Shown: positions 1-13,015 of the stretch, in pieces
Layout: every line of letters starts with the position of its first letter
How positions within the stretch are numbered: the first letter of the stretch is position 1
Assembly (NCBI RefSeq): GCF_021347895.1
Contig: NC_067122.1
Coordinates: 13,381,983-13,445,982 of the forward strand
From: Acanthochromis polyacanthus
Taxonomy: Eukaryota > Chordata > Actinopteri > Pomacentridae
DNA length: 64,000 nt
Direction: 5' to 3'
Made by a program: the position numbers and the translations under genes
The notes under the pieces: model-generated
The model's database searches: none
Told to the model about the DNA's origin: nothing
The model's input: the letters and a program-made list of their open reading frames with translations, nothing else

Positions 1-835
1 CATGATTCTAAATCAGATACCAGTAGCTTGTGCTACTCATCTGGAAGGTTTTGTTGAAGAGATGCTGCATGTGTATCATCAGGGACTCCACTAGAAAACA
101 TACGCTTCCTCCTCGCATGCCACCGACCCAAGACACGAACAAAGTAATAAATGATTCAGATTGTAATTGTCTGTGGTTAAATACAGATCTCAATGTATCT
201 ATTGTATGTGTGCGTGCATACACATGAACATGCATGTATGTGTGCTTATTCATGTGTGCAGGTGTCTGAATGGGTGAGTCTGCTGCATGCTGAAAAGCAC
301 TCACCTGGTGAAATCTTTCTGCATTTGTTGTGTCTTTATTAGATTAGAGCGAACCCATCAAGCATTTGCGTAGAGCACTCCCTCATGCTGTTGTCTGGAG
401 GCAGAATCTGTATTTGTAGAAACTGCCAGTTAACTAGAAATGAAGATTCTATCTTATTACTTACACTAAAGACTGCACCAAGTCATCCACCAAACCTCAC
501 CCTCTTTGTCTCCCCCCTTCACTCTCTGCTGTCTGGTTCCCCTGTCTGACATACATTTTGTAATATCAGAAATCATTCAAGCATGTATTTCTCTTCGTAA
601 TGCTGTGCGTGGTGCTGCTACCATTCAAATGATCTTCCTTCGCAGTGGCAATAGGTTTATCTCCGAGAAAGCGTGCATCACGCATGCACAAACGCAGAAA
701 TGCACATGTACAGAGGGAATTTCTGCCTGCCTCCGCTTTGAAGCTGCAATGCCAGAGCTGCCTATGTGTTACTAAATCCCATTCTTAAAGAGCGTTTTAC
801 CCCCCACGTCTGCAAAGCCCTTGGCATTGGCAGAG

Positions 836-836
<1 letters not shown>

Positions 837-887
<51 letters not shown>

Positions 888-934
888 TGCACACACACAG
901 GCACACACAAAGGCACACACAAAGGCACATACAC
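837..934. repeat. (AC)n microsatellite with adjoining 12-bp repeat
   Basis: An uninterrupted AC run covers 837-884. After GCATGC, an (AC)4 run leads into about three copies of a 12-bp unit, AGGCACACACAA (899-934). Both-strand open frames across it (Thr-His or Cys-Val repeats) are by-products of the repeat. Confidence 0.97.
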
Positions 935-3788
935 AAGCACAATCTGCATGCCTGATGCAATGTTCAGTCACTTGAGCAAACAGACACATTTGGGTACATG
1001 AAACAGCGCTGCAGTGTGCCTGCTCCTATTAGTGAAATGGTACTTTTACACTTGCGCAGTTCCTCTTCGTAGGTTGTTTACAATATACAACCATAGGAGA
1101 GAGGACTTTACTTTTGGTTGTGACATTACTGAACTATTGTTTGAGTATTGCCTCATTTTGATTTTTTTTGCTTTCTTTTTCCTCTTCGAAGAGCTATGTA
1201 TGACAGCAGGAGCTCTCACACTGAAGGCCCATCTAAACCTAAGGTTTTGAAAGAGAAGAGATGAGGATCAGAGAGACGGGGGTATGTGGGGATAGATGGA
1301 GGGATGAAGGAAGGCAGTGGCCCCATGAGGCACCTGGAGCTGTGGTGTTACTGAGAAACATGGTGTGTGTGCATCTGAAATCCTGCTGGCTAGCCTTTGG
1401 CATATAGTCTGCTGCGTTTGTTATATACAGGCCCTGTGTGAAATATCACCTTCACCCACTGAAGAAGCCCAATCTTTTGGGCCATTGACTGTCAACATAG
1501 CTTTTTGAACTCATTACTTCCATTCCACAAGAAGAGTACAACTTGAAGACTGCAGCAGCAGCTCAAAGATCTGAATTGTATAATTTTGGAAGGAATATAT
1601 ATGCTGCATGCGTTACCATGTGGATCATCTTCCCTGATCTCCATGTGTGAACTCTGTTTCTGGGCTCTCTGCATTCCTTTCTTCACAGGTTTGCTCACAT
1701 TACCGTGTCCTCCAGGCAAAACAGAAATCTCATGGCACTGAACCTTTAGGCTTTGATATTTTCAATAGCCTGCCCCTTCCCGGTATCATGCTAACCCCTT
1801 GTTGGTAGAGTGGAATTTGAATAAACTAAGAGAAAGTCATTTCTTCCTGTGTCCTGGTATATTTTGGCATGAACACACATTGGGCAGCGTCTTCAGCTAT
1901 AGTATTCCTCGGTGACCTGCCAGGATAAACAGAGAGGAATGCAGAGATGGAGCGAAGACATAGAGCAAGAGATGTCATTACCAAGCTGTACCCCAGGGTT
2001 TAGCAGTTCACTGTAGAGGTTAACTGGTCTGGCCGCTCGGTGTTAGTTGGCATGACTACCAGTTCCCAAGATATTTTTGGCCGCTTCCTTATATTCTCAA
2101 TGGCCTGACTGCGATTGTCATTCAAAAGTTGGCCAATGTAGGCAATCTGCTTAGCTAATGTGAGTGGACAGAAGCTGGTGAAGAAGCTACATATGCATCC
2201 ATCTGTTGATGTCTATTCGCATGAGGCTCTGATAACCTTATTTCCTTCTAAACATGAGAGATCACTTGAAGCATGTGAATGGTGGTAAAAAGAAGCAAGG
2301 GACTCTTTTGAGGGAAAAGGTCTAGAAATAATATTACATTCTTACAGCAATAATAATAAAACTCCCCATCTCTCTTTTATGACTGTGCAATAAGTGAGTT
2401 GTTTCTGCATCTCAGTACTGAATAGGGAGGGAGGGCGGCACACAAAGCTGGCAGGCAGGGGCCCCGGTCTTTGATGAATGTCTCTATCTCCAGGCATTAG
2501 GTGTTCTATTTTTCATAGCAGGCCCTTCGGCCATGCTGTAGAGAGCTTGGGCCTCACATGCGCGTTCGTGCAAGGCGCCACAATCCTCAGAGATGGTGAC
2601 TAATCCAGGCCTACTGTCTGGGGGCGAGAGTCGCCGCTACCAGCACAGCCGAAAGGTCACACCTGTCAGAGCTGGTGGGGGGAAAAACGAGGCCAGAAAA
2701 GAAGCCAGCACTATAGTGGCCTCTACTTGAAAAAGGTACAGCTTCATAGTCTCCCAAGTAGTTCAGCGTAGAGACACATGTCCAGACACTGTGACACAAA
2801 ATGACATGCTGCGAGTGCGTGTATGGGAGGAGACAAGTAGCTGTTTCTGAACTAATTACATTTCTTCTCTCACTTCATCCTCTCTGTCCAATTCTCCCAC
2901 ACCGGAGTGGAGTATCACGAGCTACATTTTTCATCTCACATGCAGCATAGGTGCAGAATTTAATTAATTCACCCAAGGTCGCATATTGTGTTCCTGTGCA
3001 CATGGGATTTTGTGTATTGAATGATACTGCTGTTTTATTGTTAATGGCAATATTGATATAGTGAAGGATATTGTATTTTCAGTATCTTTGATTAATTTTT
3101 TGCTAACAGATTCAGCATTCTTCACTTAATAATAATCTTATTTCACTTTGCACAGTCTAAATTGCCCCCTGTGTATAGCGCTGGAACAAAACTGTAATTG
3201 TTGTACTTATTATTAGTCCCAGCATTCTTGTTGGTTTGGTGCTGTTACCACAGATGCATTAAGCGTCCAGAGATGCAGAGGTTATCTGTACTGTATAGCC
3301 TTCTGTCCTATTGACTATCCATTTATCTTAAATGCATGTCTGGTCTGTGGTAGGGACTTTATTTTTTGTCAGCCAGGTAAAGAAATGCATGTTCTTTCTT
3401 TTCACTGGGAGCCACTTTCTGCTTTTCCAAATAATGCTGCACTGTCGACATTTTACCAATGCTTCTGGTGCATGGGAGGCACCAGTGCACCTCACCATCA
3501 GCTAGGCAGCATGCCATGGCTGGGGCATCGGCCTCAATTCAACAGGCAAATTAATCTTGCTTTGTTGGAGTAGTCGAGCCCAACCTAAGAGAGAGTTAGG
3601 TTTAACTGTTGCTCTGCTGATGCAAGTGCTTTCTCTGGAGTTTGGAGCCTGCATTTATGGGCTGTTAAAGATCTCTCCGTCTGTTATTAGGAAGGGCCTG
3701 GACATAGACACCTTGATGAATAGGTATTTCTACTGCTATTGAATGGCCTGTAGCCTCTCAATTGAGACAAAGTAATAGTGTGGATATT

Positions 3789-3805
3789 AGAAGAAGAAGA
3801 AGAAG
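3789..3805. repeat. Short (AGA)n microsatellite
   Basis: Five to six AGA units in a row. It is short and has no visible association with other features. Confidence 0.9.
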
Positions 3806-5973
3806 TTTTTGTTTCCTTAGACTTCAGTGCAAATGCATGCAATTATGCTCGATTAGAAAGGAAGCCCCTTCAGGTTTGGGACATAACTGGTACTGCATTG
3901 CTTTCACTTTTTCTTCAAATGTTTTGATATTTTTCAGTATACATACACAAATCACATTCAAAGACACAGCCGTGCACGTAAACACACACAGGCATCCACC
4001 CTCTTCACACATACGCGCTGTTTTCCTCTTTCAGTACAGATCACCTCTCTCACCCTATCTGTTAGCTGTGCTGTCTGTGTGATGAGAAGATAATCTCTCA
4101 GTATGGGTTTTTCATGGGAAGATATTTCATAGATCATGTTTTTCTTCTGATGGGGTAGCACCAGACAATTTGAAATCCTATTTATCTAGCTAACAGGGAA
4201 GAGGAGAGGAAATGTATCTGTGGTTATTAGAGATGAGACAGCCCCAATGCAGACATGAGAAGGAGATCAAAGCTGACTGCCCTGGAAATAATAACTGAAT
4301 CCAATGTACCAACCCACTGCTTCGAGGTTCAGGAAATGCAGAGCTTTTTCTTGCTTTTTCAGTTGGAATGCATGTGGGTCTTTGTGTGTAAATTGTGCGT
4401 GTTTACCTGGTCAGAGCTCAGTCTATTCCCATTTACAATCCTGTCCAAGCTGAGGGTCAGTACTGCAAACACAAACATGAACACAGATACAAACGCACTT
4501 GCATACCACCCATTCAGCTTCTGGCAAGGCCCATCACCATTCTCTGAGGACTGCCATTGTCATAAATCATACTTGTCCCCTCCATCAGAATCTGCCCACA
4601 GAACCTGTGTAGGGATTGGACATCATTAATGTCCCTGCCAAATCATTTTTACCTGAGCCCAGTTTTTGTCCTCAGTCATCCTGCCTGTTTTTTCCTGTTT
4701 GTTATTTATTGCGCATTCTTGGCAGTTTGTTCTCAGGTTGGAGAGGATGACCAGAAAATGATGGGTTCTGGGTTTTGTGTGTTGTACTGATAAGAGTGTA
4801 GACTGTTTCAGGAGCAGAGGTTAAGTAAGAAACATTACAAGTTGTACCATTCATTTTGTAAGGAGTGTTGAGCAGTCCCGACTGATAAATCCCATTTTCA
4901 TTGTGATATGAACATTAGCCATAAAGACAACGCATAAGACTGCCTGAAATGGGATGAATAAAAAGAATAATTTTATGTACACACGCCACGCATTCACACT
5001 CAGAGGGTGAGCATTTGACCTATCAGATGGAGCCCTGGACACATGCACCAAGCATTCACACCCTTTGGCCAATCATTTGATGCATCCACTACCCTCAGAG
5101 GTGAGGTAGCACGATGGCTGTATAAGGAGAGAAACACGAGGAAAAAGTCAAGAGATGTTTTTGTTGTGTTTAGAAGAAATTACGTCAAAGTAAACTGGCG
5201 AGATGAAACTTCAGTTTCTTACAGGTATAATGCTGCATTTAAATTCATATTCTGTTACACTGGTTGGGAATGTATGTGCTTGAAATAATTTATTTAGTTA
5301 TTTCTTTTCTATATTTATGTACCTCTTAAAGCAGAAAGATAGGATACAGAAGACAAGGATAGAAACTGTGTAGCTAATATTCACAATTCTCTATTTGTTT
5401 ATTAATTACAAGTAATGCCATCATTGCAATACTGAAAAGTTGCAGATTTTCTTATATTGTCCAGGCACAGTGATGAGCAGATCAGAATCCCCCTGCCTAC
5501 CTTTATATGGTAAATGCCAAGTATATTCAGACTGATTATCCACAAAGTCAATGAGTCAAGAAGTGAAAGACAAATTTTGACAGCCCTGTCTGCACTTATA
5601 GAATTAGGGTTGTAGTATATAACCTTGCTGTGTTTTACACAAGCTATATGAGTGAAGATGAATATTCCCTTCTGTGGCATTAATTAAACACAAGGCTGTG
5701 ACCTTGGGTCATGCAAGGGTTTGGGTCACCACTCTGGCACCCATCAGCAGTAGAAGCATTGGGCCAAGGCCACGCCAGCAGCGCTTGATTAAACTCACAC
5801 AGTGGCACCAGCAGTCTAGCAAAAGGCCAGCAGCGAGAGGTAAAAGGGACGCCAAAGTGTAATGGTGCTTACTTACAGAAGAGAAACAAAGCTGGAACCA
5901 GTCTGTAAAGTTAGACAGACACACCTTAGCAAATTGTATGAGCAACATACCTTAATGAGATTAATCAGGAGCG

Positions 5974-6056
5974 TGCATTTTATAAATGTCCTCTGCATTT
6001 TATAAATGTCCTCTGCATTTTATAAATGTCCCCTGCATTTTATAAATGTCCCCTGC
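5974..6056. repeat. 20-bp minisatellite, four copies
   Basis: Four head-to-tail copies of TGCATTTTATAAATGTCCYC start at 5974, 5994, 6014 and 6034. They differ only at the CTC/CCC position. The array runs directly into the end of the Tc1-like remnant that starts at about 6054. On the minus strand the unit resembles the terminal sequence of that element, so the array may be an expansion of the transposon end. Confidence 0.95.
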
Positions 6057-6552
6057 CTAATATTGCGATAGATTCCCTTTATTTTACTAACTCCACTCTG
6101 ACCTATGGGGCCATGGACATGGGAAATCTGGGGGTACCCTGTTGTGCCAGGCATTGTGACATTTACAGTGGATCCTTTTGATGCTCGAGGTTGCAAGGTT
6201 CTGTCTCCAACTTCCCCCACCCTGCAACTCAGAGAACCCAAAGGATCGGGGTGGGGAAATTTGGAGTCAGAGTCAGTGCCTTGGGCTCCTTGTCATGTTC
6301 CTTAAGCTGTTCTTGAGCTGTTTTTGCATTGTGCATCATCCCGCTGGGGGACACTGCTGCTATGTAGGAGTACTGTTGCCACGAGGTTGTGGCTGGTCTT
6401 CAGTAATGCTAAGGTAGATGGCATCTGTCAAAGTGACATCCACATGAATGCCAGGATCCAAGGTTTCCCAACAGAACATGACACTGTAACGGGATGATCA
6501 ATGTTATTTACCTAACCTGTCAGTGGCTGTAATGTTGTGGTTGTTTGGCGTA
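6054..6552 (-). mobile_element. Degenerate Tc1/mariner-like transposon, internally deleted
   Basis: The minus strand carries fragments of a Tc1-like transposase. On the plus strand the order is an element end (TGCCTAATATTG), blocks around the third catalytic motif and the DNAPCH-type motif region, the block CACATGAATGCCAGGATCCA, and a terminal segment near 6500-6552 (CCTGTCAGTGGCTGTAATGT). These match, from memory, one dispersed teleost Tc1-like family. The full element should be about 1.5 kb. Here about 0.5 kb remains, with the N-terminal half of the transposase missing and frames broken. No intact protein is encoded. A second copy of the same family lies in the opposite orientation at 26085-26525. 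Confidence 0.75.
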
Positions 6553-9500
6553 TGTGTGTGTTGTGCATGCACTCATATATAAAAGTCTGACCTTGTGAGA
6601 GAAAGCTGTAAGCATTAATGAAAATGGCACAGACAGAAATAAAAGACTGGCTTTGTGGTCCCGACTCTGTATAGATGATGAAGACAAAGAGTGACTTCCC
6701 ACCATGGTGAGACGGTGCAGATCTATATCATATGACATAAACCACTCTATGCAATATCTCTTGTTATTATCACTTTCAATCCCTTTGTTGTGCTCTTTTA
6801 GCTTTTAGGTTCAGTCATACATCCTCAAAATGACCAGACACTTTAAACCCACTTCTCTCGACTGGTTGAGGGTTTGGCTCATGATCTGTTTCCCGATCTT
6901 GTCTCACACACATAATCTCGAGCAGCTTTTTAAACAACAAAAGCCAGTTCAAGTATTGTTTATTCTTAAAACCGGGATTGTTATTCAGCTGAATCAGTGC
7001 AGAAAGAGATGGAGAAAAGAAGAATATCCGACTAATGTGGACCTTTTGCCCCCATGGCGTGTTTGCCCTATGTATGATTTATCAAGGTTAGTCCCTTATG
7101 GAGAGGGTCAGCGAAGAAGGATAAAGGAGCATAAAATAGAACACACATTAGAAACTGACATCAGTACTCTTGCTCATTTATTCATTGTTTCAGCATTGTT
7201 TCCCTATCTTCAGACCTTTTTTGTAGTCCTTCTCCAAACTTTTAGTCAGTTGTTGCAGCTCTTGGCTTCATACCCAAGCTCCCAGAGCTGGAAACAACAG
7301 CACAGAGTTCATTAGGCCTTCACATTGCAATCAATGCAGCAGAGACCACAGCGAAAGCCTAAATTAGATCCTGTGTGACTTTACCTGCTTAACAGCTCAC
7401 TTGTTAACCCCCTCTGCCACGACACAGAGAGTACATGAGGGGGAAACAAGTGCCAAGAATCCTTCTCATGCCTTTCAAGTTTTCCCTCTGTCATTATTTG
7501 TCACTTCCATGTAACTATGGAGATTTGACCCCTTTCTCATCTCATCTACATACAAAATACCTCATGTCTTTGTGGTTTCTGGGATCTTTTGGGACAATAT
7601 TGAGCCACCTACTGACCTTGAATTGATTGGTGAGTGGTTGGAGTGTAGTGCATTATCTTGAAAGCAGGGTGGTGAGTCACTGCAGGGACTTATTTTTAGG
7701 TCGGCTTAATGGAGAAAGAAATCCATATGGTCTGTAATGATCTTATTGTTAGGATTTCAGCTCATAAAAACCTGTCCATCAGCTGTCTTTCATATCCCAT
7801 TTCCATATTGTATTATTGTGCAGTTGGAATCTGGATAACTTTAGTGAATAAGGGAAAGTATATGTTAATGCAAAGTAAAATTAAACCGATCAGCTCCAAC
7901 ATTAAAACCAGCTGCCTGATGCTGTCGAGGCCCCCCTCGGGCTGCCAAAACAGCTCAGACCTGTCAGGCCTAGTCAGCCAGATCACATTTAGAAGTGAAC
8001 AGTCTCACAATGTGATCGAATCTCAGCCGGGCGCAAATGCAGACCACAGAGCGTTACTGCAATCTACAGAAAAAGCCTTCAAGTTAAAAGTCTGCCTGTT
8101 AACTCAAGCAGGCCGAATAGAAGCTACAACTAGTAGCAGTTATGTCAGCCAGCATGTTTTTATTCTTGCAACAAGTCAGGCAAACCTGCCAAAACAATTT
8201 GCATATTTAGATCCAATTTGAGCATGACAACAACCAACATAATGGCAGTCCATGTTCATATTTAATACACTGTAAATGTAAGACCCATTGAACAGATATC
8301 ATTTTCCAGTTTCCATATGTAGATTGTGTGTTAAGATGAGGGTTTTCAAACTTTTCAGAAGACACATTTTCTTGAATGTTATATCTTTGCAATAAATCAT
8401 ACCCAGTTCTTGTATTTCACTGCTGCAAATAGACATGCAACTTAAGACATTTCTCTGCGGCTAGTGTGTAGTCAATTTTACTCACTTTACTTTTCTAGCT
8501 CTCTTCTACCTGACTTTCAGTGAGTTGGCTGACATCTGCTCCTATCTTTATAGAAGTGTCATTGAAATTCAGTGCAGACTTGAGTCCTGCAAAGCACAGG
8601 GAGAGCTGCTTAGGGGAATATTCTGCACCGCACACAAACACAACCCCCCCAAAAAACGTACATGCACAGACAGAGGGTCACGAGCACACTCATACGATTG
8701 TTTGAAAAGAACCATATTAATATATATGTGCTCCCACATTTTCATGCATAAGCACACGCAGACACACTAAATGCTGAACATTTGTGGTTAAAGCTTTACA
8801 GCATTCCCTCTTGGCAAGCATTAATTAGCTGTGGTGTTAGTGCCCTTTAGTTAAATATACATACAAAACTGTATCATATTATTTAAAAACAGAACTGAAG
8901 TCAACTGAGCAAAGTTTGGCAATTTTTTTTTTTTTAACAATGCATGACCCACTATGCATATGGCTATTTGTGTATGCTTCTAGGTATGTGTGCACAGAAG
9001 TGTTTCTTGCATTAGGATGTGAAAGTTGTTACAGAGAATCGATAGGGCAAGGACGAAGTTCTGGCACAAGTAGCTACAGATAGTAAGGTTTCAGGACCCA
9101 TAGCAGTAGATCTTGTAGAAGCTCCAAAAAACATGCTATTTCTATAACCTTGAGCACAATAGTTTTAGGTTGTCGAACAGCAATTCAAAACAGCCTGCCC
9201 CTAATTTCCAATGTTAACAGCTGTACAACAGTATTTGCTCTCATTTAGCCTTTTTCATCAACAATATGCAACATTTTCTTGATGTTATTTTGAACTCCTT
9301 TTGTACTATGCAGTTACTACTACACACTCTATCTTACTCATACTAGATGCATTTATGCAGGATTATTTTTACTTAACTGTAGACCAAAATTACAGTGAGT
9401 GACATCTTTAAAATACCCTCAGCTAGTTACTTTGAGAAAGCACAGACAGCAGAGTGTAGACCAGTGTCAGATTGAATTCAAGTCCACCAAATTTAAAGCC

Positions 9501-12500
9501 ATACAACTGTTCCCCTGTACAACACTCTTTATTCAGTGGATAAAGCATGAAAACGATGGTGTGTGGGAGAAGAGTTTTCATTTTGACACTTAATATCCTT
9601 ACCTATCATTAAATATAACAGCAATATAATGACAGGGACGTTTGAAGTGGCTGAGACCCCAAGAGAGAGGTACAGCACTGACTGACATACCCGAAATTGA
9701 AAAGTAGGGAAATGCATGATGTTGTATTATTGTACATGAACAAGTATGTAACTGTTTGGATCTCCCCTTAACAATGGTTAAAGGCAAGAAGAAGATCGTT
9801 CATTAAGTTCTCTGTGCATGTGTGTTGGTCTCTCAAATGTGTCAGTATTTAATTTATATATTCATCTGCCATGCTTGTTGTGGCCCCACCATCCACCTTA
9901 GTCTCAGAAGCTTCACTTGTAGGCTTTTATCCTTTTTCCTTCTTCTCCATTGGTCGTAAAGCTCAACCTTTGCTCCTGGATGAGTTACTTGAGTGTTGAA
10001 GATCATGTCTCACTGATACTTCCTTTCTCACATACAGACATTTAAATTTCACATTTCAGTCTCCTCTCGGTTTAAAAGGGTTGCGGAGGTTCAGTTGCTT
10101 GCCATTCTTTGCATAGACTTTTAATGAATGTTTTTTTAGAGAATTACTTTCACTCAGCAAGGGCTTTGGCTTTCAATTCAACCTTGCTTTGCTGATGACG
10201 ACTCCTTAACAGCCTGGGGTCATGACATTAGAAATTCAGCTTTCCTCGACTGAATATTCTGTCATTGTGGGCATCCTTTGACAGCTGTTTGAGACACTAA
10301 TGGCAAATTCCAGGTCATCTTTCTGTGGGATTAAAGCCAAGAGAGTATGCTGACAATGCCTATTACTCTGCCCTCACCTTGTTCACTTCTGGGGCACAGG
10401 CAGTAGGACGAACACGTATGGTCCCCATACGCATGTGTTGTGTATGTGTTTTCTCCAAAGTTTGAACTGTATGGTGTAGGTCAAGCTTAGGGTGAAAGTG
10501 TCAAAGAGAAAGGAAGGAGGTGAGCCACTTAAGAGTGGAATACAGTCACCCTTTATGTTAGTCTGGTGAAGGTAAAAGTATCACAAACAGGTTAACCTTG
10601 AAGTAACTTCCGCTTTAACTTTAAACAACTCCAGGATAAAGAGAAGTGGATTTTTTTTTTTTTTATTTGTGATCTTTCATTTCAAATCTTTCATTCAGCT
10701 ATCTAAATGTAGTTACTGCTGATGGGGCAGAAGGAATGCATTTTAGTTCTTTGTTTGTAATTTCTTTTGAATGTGTTGATGTTTAAAGTCATGTCAGGCT
10801 TTTTCTGTAGACATCGGAGCCTCATTCATTACTGCATGACAGCTAAATTTGAGACAAAAAGGAAGGATGTGTTTTTCTGATCTGTTTGAAAGTTTAAAAC
10901 CCATTTAGAAGAACATGGCTTTTCTTGAATAAAAACATGTCCCTGTTTAAATTCTAGTTCTAAATAAATAAATCTCATATGTATTCAGCCCTATGGTTGA
11001 GCTGTTCCATTTTGTTTCTTCTGACCTTTCATCGTATTCATACATACGCAACCCACCAACACACCATTGTGTGTAATTGAATTACCTTTACAAACGGTTG
11101 TGGGTACCTTTGTGTTGAAATAATGGTTAAAAAAAAAAAAACTGCAACAACAACCGTGGAATAGTTTAATATCCTCATTTTTTCTGTGGTTGCTGCTGTC
11201 ACTGGATGCTCCTTCTCAATGCCTTGGAGATCAGCACACAAATACACAAACACCATGATGCCTTGGCCGCTGCCCAGCGTTTCTTACCAAGTGAACCCTG
11301 CAATGTTATTTTCAACCAGCCTAATAAGTCATTGTTTCTTTTTGTGTTTTCTTCTCTCTCTGCTGCTCTGTTGCAGTGAGCTTGTCTTGTCTGGACACAA
11401 GATATAATGCCACTAGCCTGATTATTGAGAGAATGTTGTAGGCCTAATTGTGTCTGTGTTATCAGCAAGTTGCCCAGACATGGGAGAATAAAGCTGTCTG
11501 TAGATTCTTTTTGTGTGACCACAACAGGCACAAGATAGAAGAAGAAAATAAATAGAAAAAGTAGAAAAAGCCTAACCCTGTTGCGTACAGATAAACGCAT
11601 ATTTCTTTGTAGCTGTCACACAGTGTTCAAAAACACCTCAATATGGATGAAGTGAGACAGAAACGAGGAAGAATGAATAAAGGAAGAAACGAAAAGACTG
11701 AATTGTAGATGGACGATGAGAGAAAGAGATGAAATGCTTGGCCACATGGTCTGGTGGGAAATCCCCCACTGAGCTGGGAGCCCTGCGCCCTGGTGGCTAG
11801 ATGAAATGTCTTATCTGCCAGCAGCAGAACTCTGTCCTTTAAGGGGGGCTAGGGATTGTCCATCCAACCAGCATCTCAACTGATCCGTGTTCCCGTTGAC
11901 CTTTACTGTGACTGCTGTCGCACTCACATGCCAAACTTTAGACTGTGTTAAATGTAATGTTGCTTATTCATATAGTATACCGTCTCTCAGGTTGGTCTCT
12001 TTGTGATTGTTGTGCAAACCCTATTTCCTAGCACAGTTCAGCTTTGCTAATAGGTCATGTTTGAATCATAATAGAAAGGATGGGACGTGTGACATTTGCT
12101 TCTACCTGAAGAACTGTGTATTCCCCATTCTTGTGGTATCTTTCTCTCGCCACTAATCTATCAACCCTTAATGAACAGGAAATTAAGTTATAACATGGCA
12201 GCTTGATATGCTCTAATTGCTCAGATTCTATCTTTATTATTTTTACATAAAGCAGTAGGGTGCTCTGGTAATTTTCATTAATTACGCACAAAGAAGCAGT
12301 AATTAGATCTTTCAGTAATCTAGAACTTTTTGTCTGACTTTTTAGGGGTGCAAGGTGGGGGCAATATGTTGTAATATGTTTTGATCCATTACATCAGAAG
12401 AACAGTACTGTATACCCAATATATGTGATTATTCCTCAGAAGTGCACCTTGCAAAATGATGATGTTGTTCGTCACCTTCAGTTATGATGAAAGGATGAAG

Positions 12501-12564
12501 GAGAATACAATGTTTTCATGCCAGTATTTGGACATCATTACCCCAAAGAGAATTTTGTTTGTGT

Positions 12565-12612
12565 CAATTTCGACAAAAGGTGTATAGAGAATGGATGGAT
12601 GGATGGATGGAT
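12565..12612 (+). mobile_element. Probable SINE 3' tail with (ATGG)n end
   Basis: The segment GACAAAAGGTGTATAGAGA followed by (ATGG)5 at 12591-12612 resembles the 3' tail of common fish tRNA-derived SINEs, which end in AAGCGGTATAGAAAATGG and ATGG repeats. Only the tail is recognisable. A simple microsatellite with a chance flank is the alternative. Confidence 0.5.
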
Positions 12613-12960
12613 TTTTAAAAAAAATGTTTTTGCTACAGTCTTGGTTGTTGCATTGTGCTGTATCTCGGTGAAAAAGACTTATTGTCTGATATGAACATTT
12701 ATGCTCTAGTACCGTAAGTATCCTACCTGTGATGAGTCACGCAATTCAAATGAATACAGTGGCATCATGATTTTGCTATAAAGAGAAATGCAGGTCTCAT
12801 ACACAAAGCCTTGGAAATCATTGAAGCATTACTTGCTAATTGCACCTTTGGAGCACATAGCACTGTCGGATAGTTGGGAAAACATCATTTTAAAGCTTGT
12901 GTTTGTGCTTGAGCTGGAGGAAGATAGAGAGCAGGGTAGCAGGTTTGGCTGAATGGGAGA

Positions 12961-13015
12961 AGCATGTCTGGCCTGGAAGCTATCTCCCGGCGCTAGCTTC
13001 CAGGCCAGACATGTT
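12961..13015. repeat. Perfect 20-bp inverted repeat (hairpin)
   Basis: The arms at 12963-12982 and 12994-13013 are perfect reverse complements (CATGTCTGGCCTGGAAGCTA on the left), separated by 11 nt. One G-T and one A-T pair extend the stem at RNA level to 22 bp. I recognise no transposon. The stem is shorter than a typical pre-miRNA and lies in an intron. Confidence 0.95.

Noticed and set aside
762..989. Cys-Val and Thr-His repeat open frames on both strands
   Set aside because: They are translations of the AC microsatellite. The same applies at 43262-43551 and to the Lys-Glu-Arg and Leu-Ser-Phe frames at 38125-38579.
3140..3190. Short match to a SINE-like block (AGTCTAAATTGCCCCCTGTG)
   Set aside because: Only about 20 bases resemble the fish SINE body, and neither head nor tail was found nearby.
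6830..7315. 161-codon open frame
   Set aside because: It shows no recognisable domain, splice context or relation to diaph2, and lies in an intron.
7709..8221. 170-codon open frame
   Set aside because: No recognisable domain or codon pattern was seen. A chance frame in intronic DNA is likely.
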